Below are positions 56,004 to 64,000 of a stretch of 64,000 nt of DNA, one piece after another (the first letter of the stretch is position 1; each line of letters opens with the position of its first letter). The notes below the pieces were generated by a model. That model searched no databases and was not told where the DNA came from. It saw only the letters and a program-made list of their open reading frames with translations. The position numbers were made by a program, and so were the translations under genes. The stretch is from the NCBI GenBank assembly GCA_023525715.1, contig CM042013.1:75251494-75315493 (forward strand), read 5' to 3'. Origin of the DNA: Cichorium intybus. Taxonomy: Eukaryota > Streptophyta > Magnoliopsida > Asterales > Asteraceae.

Positions 56004-56778
56004 TGAAAGGTTTTATGCAAATATATGAACTAAAACCCTAAGTTCACCTGCACCTAAATTGGATCTATGTTTTCTAACTTTGAACATATAAATAATTCCT
56101 AAAGGCCAACAAAAAAATTCTAAAAGAAATAAATCAGAAAAACTAACCTTTAGGTTTTTCTTGGAAGCTAAGCAACGAAAATTCCTTGACTCAAATGAAG
56201 TCACACCCAAGCCTTGAGGAGAGTCACGAAATTCTTGAGAGATTATGTGTAAAAATGGCACAGAAATAAGGTCCCCAAGGGTCGCTATTTATAGGCTCCA
56301 GCAGATAACCTGATAAGCCTTTAGAGATAAACATTTTTGAATTCAAATAAGACAAACCTTTTATCTTACAATTCAAACTCTATTTATCTTTATTAAATAA
56401 TCGAAATTATATATATCCAATATATAAATTTTGCTGATTATTATCCTGCTAAATATGTCACTTACTCAACTATTGAATAATTACAATTCAGCCCCTGCAT
56501 CTTTAATTAATTAAATTAATCACCAAATTAAATACAATTAATTCCAGATTAATTTCTAATTAATTACTATAGTTTCTAATTAATATATTATCACTTTAAT
56601 ATATTAATAAACTATTTATTTTATTTTTATTGATTTATTAATCACATAATAAATCAACATTTCTCTCTCCTGGAATTTCTACCAAACCTCTAGCTATGAG
56701 GGCAACCCAAATGGACTTTGCTACTATTAATTAGGTAAATACAAATTATTAGTCTTGGCTTAGACATCTAATCCAACA
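56004..56778 (-). repeat. 5' LTR of element B
   Basis: 775 bp, TGTTGGATTAGATG...CCTTTCA on minus, TATA box at 56286-56293. It holds the uninterrupted TTAAATTAATCACC site that the MULE occupies in the 3' LTR. Confidence 0.9.
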
Positions 56779-58735
56779 ACTACATTTATCACTTAAATTA
56801 CCTACATCAATTCAAGTGCTGAATTGTCTAAACTACAACAGGTATTCCATAAAATGTCGATATAAGCCATTATTGCAAACACAATTAGATAGGAGCAAAG
56901 TTCTCTTTTTAGAAATTTTAGATGAAGAAAGCAAATGAATCTAAGTAACATCAACAAACAATAATAAAAAGATAAAGAAACATAGCAGAATTAAGAAAAA
57001 AAACGTGCATGCTTTTTATGAATAAACCTTAATTTCTAATTCACGCTTTTCACTAATATCTAATAGATGAAGTAATATCACATCAGTACTTTTGATGAAA
57101 AAAATTAGAACGGAATCAATACAAAATTGGTGATACAAAACATTTAATATTTAATAGACGATACACATCTTTTTCTTAAAAGAAATTCAAATGGAACATG
57201 ATATAATTACACGTTCAAATTACTTATTTTACAAAATTGCTGGAGGGCCTTACTAAAGATGCATTTTTCTTTCTTTGTAACAGTCCACTATTCTAAAGGT
57301 CAAACTTAACATGAACATGAACATGCCCATGTCCCGTTGAGGTTTAATTGGATGCAAGCAACCAGTTTTCCATGAGATGGATATCTAGAAGTTCAATCTT
57401 TCATGACTACTACCTCAGAAATCCTAGGAAATTTTAATATGACTTCTTCTACCTTCATTAAACCGATGGCTAACATCTCATAGAAAAATTGAACAAAAAA
57501 CATGACAATCCTTTTACCAATATTGGGAATATATCTAACCACCCATATAACTACATAAGTGAGCTAAAATTTGATAACATGGAGCCACCCTTGTGTTTGA
57601 ATCAGCAATAGTCGATTCATACAAGTCTAGTTCTGAACCAAAAACTTTTCGGCCTGCAATTTTATATTTTTCGGCCTGCAATTTTATATCATCACGTGTA
57701 ATTTAGACTAAAGCTTTGCTAAATTACTAAAATTTGTAATTTTACACTAAATCTTTTCCAATTGACTATAGTATTTTTGAGTAATTTTAGACTGAAACTT
57801 TGCTACAATTACTAAAATGCCCCTCACCAGTTTTGTAATTTTAGAGTGAAACTTTGCCAAATTACAAAAATGCCTCGGAACATATTTTGTAATTTTCTAG
57901 TGAAACTTCTCCAAATTACTCAAATTCCCCTTATCGTATTTTGTATCTTTGCCAAAAAAATCTAAAACACCCGCCCTAATCATATTTAGGGATTTTAGAA
58001 TGAAACTTTCCCAAATTACTAAAAGGCACTTAATCACATTCTGTAATCTTAGACTAAAACTTTGCCAAACTACTAGAATGCCCTTGATCATATTTTTGTA
58101 ATCTCAAATAAAGTGAAGGAAGAGAATACCACATATATAATCAGATAAAGATGCACAGAGAAGTGTATCAATAATATTAAGGTGTATACTAATATTGTTA
58201 AGGTGTAAACTAAAATTGGACTTATGGCAATGAGAAAAAACTAAAATTTGTTTGTCCTACCCAAAAATCATGTGATGTGTCATGAACTTTATGTAACATA
58301 AAGTAAGTAATAGTTGATAAAGGCAACATCATGCTTCCAACATTGGGTCTTTGACAAAATTTGATAACATTAAAACGGCTAAATGTGATGTGCATGTTTC
58401 ATTAATTTACTTTATACCATTATGTTTTCTTTGTCGTGCTTGTGATAAAAATTCAAATAAGGCAGATGCCCAAGGCGACAGGTGAAATTATATTTTATCA
58501 ACAGAAACACCTTGTCGTAGAAGAATATGAATTTCCTGGAAGGATCCACAACATCTGAAAAGATTAAAAAATAGTTCATTAAAATTTATTTTTCGGCAAA
58601 TTTGCAGGAAATAGCAACGTACATTAGGAGTGGAAACAAACAGTGTAATATGAACACCTAAAAATTAAGTTTTATACATTTCTGAAGCGGTAAAACCCAC
58701 AACAATGTTTAAAAAGAAATGAAAAAACTGGAGCT
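56779..58735. other. Intergenic or 3' flank of the candidate host gene, with a minisatellite
   Basis: No TE boundary or coding sequence recognised apart from the repeats. A 24-bp duplication TTTTCGGCCTGCAATTTTAT lies at about 57645 and 57668. The stretch just before 58735 may be 3' UTR of the minus-strand gene. Confidence 0.5.
57698..58110. repeat. About 54-bp minisatellite, roughly seven diverged copies
   Basis: Units of GTAATTTTAGACTGAAACTT followed by TGCCAAATTACTAAAATGCC and a CATATTTT spacer, starting near 57698, 57733, 57778, 57834, 57890, 57943, 57988 and 58041; the first and sixth are partial. Confidence 0.8.
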
Positions 58736-59222
58736 CTAGTAATCATGATGGATTTTGAACATCGCCTTCACAAAATCTCCATGATCCATCATCTTGCCTC
58801 TTTAGCAACTAACGAATCGTATACGTATTGAAACCATAAATAAAAAAATGTTATTAATATTTTGATACTTTGGGGATTATGGTATCTTAAATTAAATTAC
58901 CTGTAATAATTTGGGTTCTTTTGATGAGATGTGTCCACAACTTCAGCTGCTTCTTCAACAAGAGCTTCTATTTCTGCCATTTCCTTACCTGTCACATCTG
59001 ATAAAACATCTGCCCAAAGAACAGTCAACTGCAGTAAAACAAATCTCGAAAAACAACACCTATCTCTTGCTGACTCAGCCAACTCCTTCCACTTTGTTCA
59101 ATTCAAAAATGTTTTTTAAACTGGTAAATAAAGTATAATGGTTTAATCACTTTACTTACTTGAAGAAGCATTGACTCATCAAGAGTATCAACAAGGTTAT
59201 TCACTTGATGAAAAATCTCAAC
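58736..59222 (-). CDS. Candidate host gene, last three exons, product unknown
   Basis: Exon blocks on minus: 59222-59160 (21 codons, VEIFHQVNNLVDTLDESMLL...), 59028-58901 (LTVLWADVLSDVTGKEM, AEIEALVEEAAEVVDTSHQ), 58799-58736 (GKMMDHGDFVKAMFKIHHDY then TAG). Splice sites: acceptor TTTTAAAG/G, donor CAA/GTAAGT, acceptor TTACTGCAG/T, donor TACAG/GTAATT, acceptor GCTAAAG/AG. Phases agree (0, then 2), and all three blocks stay open across the joins. An alternative acceptor two bases later gives a different 17-residue end with its own stop. The sequence is helical and acidic and is not a TE protein I know. No upstream exon was found before 59222, so the gene is a 3' fragment or the 5' exons lie beyond the LTR at 59732. 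Product not recognised. Confidence 0.5.
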
Positions 59223-59731
59223 CTTTAAAATCACATACATGGTGATAATAAATTGGGAACAACAACATGGGTGATATGCTTTATTATTGCTACACTTTAC
59301 ATGTTATGTTGTTAAATCTATTATACTATTATTTTAAGACGCCTGCTAATCCTTATAGCCTATTTTTCGGTGATATGTAGAATGCCAAATTCTTAGGTTG
59401 CAGAGAATATGTAGATTGAATTATCTGAAATTGGTGAAAAGCTTCAGTTCGACAGTTCGACACAGGTGAACCTTTAGCTGAGATTGGTGAGAAGTATGCG
59501 CTTTATACTAGCGAATCTGAATCAAGATTGGTGAAAAGTCACACCCAAATAGTTAATAAGTATTTAGTGAGGCGGGTGTGCAACCTTACTATAAACTTTA
59601 ATGGTGAACTACACATTGAGGTGGTGTGAAACCTTATTATAAATTATTTGAAAAATTAATACAATGGGCTTGGTGAAAAGTCTGGTAATATAAATCGTGA
59701 AAACGTAACTAACTAGCTAATTATGACTGAC
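59223..59731. other. Intron or flank with short repeats
   Basis: No exon recognised. GATTGGTGAAAAG-like units recur at about 59430, 59488, 59529 and 59668, and CAACCTTACTATAAA / AAACCTTATTATAAA at about 59580 and 59628. Confidence 0.4.
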
Positions 59732-62013
59732 ATAGTATTGGAATGGAATTTTGACTTCCAACCTTTTGGGACAACTTTTTTATATACAATAACACAAAAG
59801 AGAACATAGAACTTAATTGGAATAATGTTTATGAAGTGTTAGGAATGTATTTGATATGTATGGATGGAAAAGAATATGTCTTTCCACTGTTTCTATTTTT
59901 AGAAACTTTATTGGCTTTTATTTGTCAAACGGCATAAAAGTGTAAAAAAAGAGATGTTTTGACATCTAAACAATTGGTATTATTCTATAAATATGTTAGA
60001 ACTATAAAATTGTTTAAATTACATGCCAAACCCAAGGAATACACAATTAGACAAGTACGGTGCCTAAATGAGAAAATGGTCAAAAAGTGCCAAAATGAAA
60101 AGTGGTCTAAAAGGCCTCATAAAGCTTTATATGTTTTAAACATTATTGGTACATTAGTGGGCTATATAACCTTGAGTTAAACACAAGTTTGCATGAATTT
60201 TAGACTAAGTTGTCAAATGGGACAAAAGGGTAAAAATGTCAAAAATGGATATTATACCTATATGAAGCATGTTTAATCATTGGAATAAGACTTGATAATA
60301 ATTAGAAAACATTTAAGAATTATTAGATAAATGTTATGTGTGTTTAGTTTCATATTATGTTCTAGTCTTTTTGTAAATCAATAGTGATTAGAGGATGCTT
60401 GGAAGTGCTTGAAGTCGAGGACTGTATGGGTTTGTGTAGCTAGACATACCTAGCTACCAAGATGAGTACATGTAGACTTTTTAACTGGGTACATAGGAAA
60501 CAATTTTAACTTATGAGTTTATAGTTTTTCAAGCAATTGGGTTTGTTTTACACAAGTTCAAAAGTATACTTATAAGTTTATAGTTTTTCATCAATTGGCT
60601 TACTAGTTATATAATTGAATCTTACCAATGTTTTTTGAAAGATTTATTTGTGTTTGGGTCTTTTTCTTATGAAGCTATTGGGTTTTGATATTTTTCTCAT
60701 TAAAGTCATTTTGAGTTTTAATAATATTTAGGATTAGTCTTCTGTAGTTTGATTATTATTCATTGAGTTATTTGAGATTTGACCTAAACATGTTTCAAGC
60801 TTTTGAGCTAAAGTCCAGAATTATTGATTTTAGTTGGATTACTTGGTTATGTAATGTTGATTTGTTGTCAGTAAAGAATGCATTCACATGTGTGGAAGCC
60901 CATACTAGATCTCACCCGAGAAGGGAAGGTCACACAGACGCTACTCGGATGGTACTTCCCATCGCGAAGTAGAAGTGTCATATGTTAGCCTTGGCAGGAG
61001 TGAATGTATTTCATCCTATTTTGGATTGGCCATCGCGAAGTAGAAGTCTCATATGTTAGCCTTGGCAGGAGTGAATGTGTTTCATCCTATTTTGGATTGA
61101 TATTTTCCCTTAGTAGCTTAGAGACTTTCTAATACTTTGGGCGTTCATCCTTAGTAGCTCGGAGGCTTTCTAATACCTTGGACCTTTACACAGGCATGGC
61201 TTTATAAGGTGGTTGTCCTACTCTAGGAAGGAGTGTATATCACGGGAGCGCCGACAGCATTGCTTTGATATTTTTTATTTGATTTCTATTCTTTTGCTTT
61301 GGTTAGAAATATTAACCATATTTTTGGAAATCCGATACTTGATCCTAGATTAATACATTTATATGTTAACAAGGAATCTTTTGAACTATTGTTTTTACCA
61401 ACACCTTATTTAGGGTCTAAAGCTCATGTACATCACGAGACAATTTTGTCTTACGTATTATTGTTTTTAATGCTATGTATCACGAGAACATGTTAATTAG
61501 CATCAGAACAGAGAAAAGAAGGATTTAGAAGATATTTGAGGTTTCATAAATAGAATCGATGACTGAAAGATAGTTTTATTTCATAGACAGTATAATAGTG
61601 ATTTATATATTAAGAGAGACAATGTTTATTGTATAGTAATATCCTAGTAGATGTATTGTGATGTTTTGCTATGTCTCGGGTTTTATTTGGGCTATTTTGG
61701 TTGAGTCGTGTCTGTATGGATATTATCCAATTAGCCCAGTGGTCATTCCGAATTTTCGGTAGAAATTGGTAGATTATTGTCGAGACATTAGCTTTTAGAT
61801 TACTTATTGCTTACTATGGTTTATGTTGATACGAGTTTGTAACCCTAAAGTTGTTCAAACATTTTTAAAACTCATTTGTTTTTGTGGGACTAAAATTTTA
61901 AAATATGACTTAATGTCAAGAACGATATTTTAAAAAAATCGAGTTTTTTAATAACATATTGTGTTTTATAAAATATTATACCAATTAAAATGTATAAGAG
62001 TTGGGTTGTTACA
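59732..62013 (+). repeat. 5'-truncated gypsy LTR H, same family as LTR E
   Basis: Plus-strand copy collinear with the reverse complement of 6068-8100: TATTGGAATGGAATTT, CTATTTTTAGAAACTTTA, GTGTAGCTAGACATACC, CCATCGCGAAGTAG, ATCACGAGACA, ending GTTGGGTTGTTACA at 62013. No primer site follows, and about the first 1.5 kb of the LTR is missing. It is either a truncated solo LTR or a fragment. Confidence 0.7.
60961..61102 (+). repeat. 71-bp tandem duplication in LTR H
   Basis: Copies 60961-61031 and 61032-61102, nearly identical, starting ATCGCGAAGTAGAAG. Confidence 0.88.
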
Positions 62014-62488
62014 AAATAGCTAAATAAAGTTTAGATTATTATTGTAATTTGCTCTTAATAAAAGTACGTGTTACCACTAATTGTAACATCTCAACACGGA
62101 AGTAGTGTATTAGCCCAATAATTTTTGGATTCAAGTTAAAATTATTGTAATAGCTAATAAACTACATTTTAAAGTCTATAAAATTTTGTGGGACTAATAA
62201 AATATGACTTAATCATAAAAGATATTTTTATAAATTTGAGTTTTTTTAACAACATATTGCGTTTTGCAATATATTACACCAATTAAGATATATAAGAGTT
62301 GGAGTCTTACAAAATAGCTAATCATGAAAGTTTATAGATTATTATTGTAATTTGCTCTTAATAAAAATACGTTTTACCACTAATTGTAACATCTCAACAC
62401 CGAAGTAGTGTATTAGCCCAATAATTTTTGGATTCAAGTTATAATTATTGTAACAGCTAATAAACTACATTTTAAAGTCTATAAAATT
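61881..62488. repeat. 304-bp tandem duplication spanning the LTR H end
   Basis: Copies 61881-62184 and 62185-62488 contain both the terminal 133 bp of LTR H and 171 bp of flank. The duplication therefore happened after the LTR inserted. Copies are moderately diverged. Confidence 0.85.
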
Positions 62489-63567
62489 TTCAAACTATTA
62501 ATATCTCTATAAATCTATTATATGTTGTTTCATTGACTCGATGTATGTTTAAGGTCATTGATGCAAAACCATCATAAACAGATGTATGCTTTCTTTGTTT
62601 TTAGTTGTTTTAATTTGATTTGAAGATGTGCCATTATTTGGTTGTATTTTGTTTTGACCTCTGTTGAATAAAGTGCTTTCAAATTTTTATCATCAAAAAA
62701 CTTATGAAAAAAAGAGGATGAGATATAGATGAAATGACAACAATGTCCTTAATAATCTCATATCTATTATTAAAAAATAATAGACCGTATAATCTGAGCG
62801 ACCCACGTGTCAACATGACCCAACGCCATGCCATGCGTGGATAAATGTTATGTGTGAGAGTTTCCACCTACCAGTCCTATAATTCCATACCTTAAAACTT
62901 TAACCTTGGTTATGGATTTTCGGATACTTGCTGCTGAAACAAATATGCAAAAAAAATCTCTTTTTTTATTTTTGCGATATTGTTTAACGACTTTCTTTGA
63001 TGCAGCTAGGTTCCAGGACTTAAAGGAAAGAAAACCCACTATTTAAAACCGAAATCAAAAGTATTTCCAATGACCTAAACGTAGCTATTAAATTAATCTA
63101 GACAAAAGTTGTACATTACCCTAAATTGTAAAAAAGTGCTTCTGCTATACTTAGTGGGGCCTTCCTGGTCAATGTGCAGAAATTTGGGGAGAGACGGTGA
63201 TTTCTCAATACTTGAATGTACCATTTGCTATCACCACATACTGACATACCTTTGTTGTCTAAGACCATAGGAGCTGCCATACTCATTTTTTAAGAGGTTT
63301 GAGTGCCATTGACGCGTGCTATTTTATTTTTTCCTTAATAACCTTCCTTCCTTAAATTCTAAGAAATAGTATCCCTTCACTAACCATTCATTTTTTTTAT
63401 TTAAACAATAATAAATACTTTAACATAAATAAAACTAAAATTACCAAATAACATTTTATTAAAAACTCACAAACATTACAAAATTAAAATATTAGAAACG
63501 GGAAATTAAAACCTACACACGATAATTAAATTTCTAGAAACGACAAATTAAAACCTACATACGATAA
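62489..63567. other. Intergenic sequence, no gene recognised
   Basis: AT-rich. Contains a CCACGTGTC (G-box/ABRE-like) at about 62812 with no gene attached, and near 63493 and 63535 two 42-bp units TAGAAACG..AAATTAAAACC followed by TACACACGATAATTAAATTT. Confidence 0.5.
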
Positions 63568-63963
63568 TTAAATTTTTCGAAAGGTAGGTGAAATTTTCAC
63601 CACTTCCCACACATCGTAGTGCAAGAACTCTGTATTTTGTGACACCTGATACTCGTGTAGTGCTTGTCCAATGACCTCATACTCGGTTATTTCGGGTTGT
63701 CGGTTCGCCGATAGGCGTAGGTAAATTTGGTTAAAGGTTTTCAGTTTCACTGACAATGTCCTCCATTTGCTATGAAGCTGATGCCTACTCCGAAAAGGTT
63801 CTGTGCCCCTTGTATTGTTATACAATTCCTCAACACGTTCCCATAAATGGCGGCTATTTGTTACTTGCACCTCTTCAGTAACAGTGAGGTAAGCGGTTGC
63901 CAAACCTGTTTCTTCATGTGATTGCCACCCCCAATGAATATTTCTATTTCCGTTGCCAGCCAA
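63568..63963 (-). CDS. PIF/Harbinger-type SANT/Myb-like protein fragment
   Basis: An uninterrupted 131-codon frame. W..HEETGLATAYLTV, HLWERVEELYNNT, RSRHQLHSKWRTLSVKLKTF, and YDVWEVVKISPTF near the end are the landmarks of the trihelix-like DNA-binding proteins paired with PIF/Harbinger transposases and often annotated as glutathione S-transferase T3-like in plants. The conserved Trp residues and the end position fit the family. There is no ATG: the frame opens at a TTG shortly after a stop, and no in-frame Met occurs later, so the start exon is missing or lost. No Harbinger transposase or terminal repeat is visible before the window ends at 64000. Confidence 0.6.
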   Translation of the reverse strand: MAGNGNRNIHWGWQSHEETGLATAYLTVTEEVQVTNSRHLWERVEELYNNTRGTEPFRSRHQLHSKWRTLSVKLKTFNQIYLRLSANRQPEITEYEVIGQALHEYQVSQNTEFLHYDVWEVVKISPTFRKI

Positions 63964-64000
63964 TTTCTAAAAAATTTGGTAGCTTGATTTACATTGTGTA

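Larger units (their letters stand above)
47365..56778 (-). mobile_element. Element B: complete gag-only copia-type LTR element
   Basis: 5' LTR 56004-56778, primer site 55991-56002, leader with two stem-loops, gag 54611-53760, non-coding interior with two more stem-loops, purine-rich tract CCAAGTGGGAGAC (49968-49980), 3' LTR 47365-49967 containing a MULE. Flanks ACTGC (47360-47364) and ACTAC (56779-56783) are a 5-bp target duplication with one transition. Without the 1826-bp MULE insertion (including one TSD copy), the element is about 7.6 kb. It has no pol domain and is the full-length counterpart of element A. Confidence 0.88.

Noticed and set aside
62805..62825. CCACGTGTC G-box/ABRE-like site as a promoter
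   Set aside because: No gene start within reach and a single short motif is expected by chance.

Overview
This window is a repeat-dense, AT-rich plant nuclear region. It contains Ty3/gypsy chromovirus LTR elements of Tekay type, Ty1/copia elements with initiator-tRNA-Met primer sites, Mutator-like, hAT-like and PIF/Harbinger-like DNA transposon pieces, and many long (TA)n arrays. The gag and LTR styles fit a eudicot, perhaps an asterid, but nothing fixes the species. No rRNA, tRNA gene, CRISPR array or bacterial-type operon is visible. The only candidate host gene is the 3' end of a three-exon minus-strand model at 58736-59222.

Left part (1-31150). Element A (1-5973, minus, 3' end off the window) is a gag-only copia-type element. 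A (TA)47 array joins its 5' LTR directly to a gypsy LTR of a second family, E (6068-8856, probably continuing at 25583-26573). Between these two pieces lies element C (8857-25582, minus), a Tekay chromovirus with gag, protease, RT, RNase H, integrase and chromodomain all recognisable but broken. Element D (14542-23506, plus) is nested in the gag of C with a perfect 5-bp target duplication. After E come a decayed plus-strand copia gag (27200-28150), a truncated gypsy LTR (28167-29705) and a decayed minus-strand copia pol (29702-31135).

Middle part (31150-47364). A copia element G, reduced to gag and one LTR, is split by element F (32648-42473, minus), a LARD-like element with 3.3-kb LTRs and a non-coding interior. 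Next come a hAT-like remnant with a 253-bp tandem duplication, a foldback Mutator-type MITE with a perfect 9-bp target duplication (44762-45203), and two foldback MITEs set inside (TA)n arrays (45468-46599).

Right part (47365-64000). Element B (47365-56778, minus) is a complete relative of element A. Its 3' LTR carries a 1.8-kb Pack-MULE-like insertion, and the sister LTR shows the empty site. The candidate host exons follow, then a 5'-truncated plus-strand LTR of the E family (59732-62013) and a PIF/Harbinger-type SANT/Myb-like reading frame (63568-63963).

Most notable observations: (1) elements A and B each carry four stem-loops whose 22-nt loop is nearly invariant while the stems differ, with compensatory base changes between the two elements; two of the four lie between the primer site and gag. 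(2) Four different Tekay-type LTRs each carry an array of short palindromic motifs, with a different palindrome in each family. All comparisons were made by eye; identities are estimates and no database was searched.
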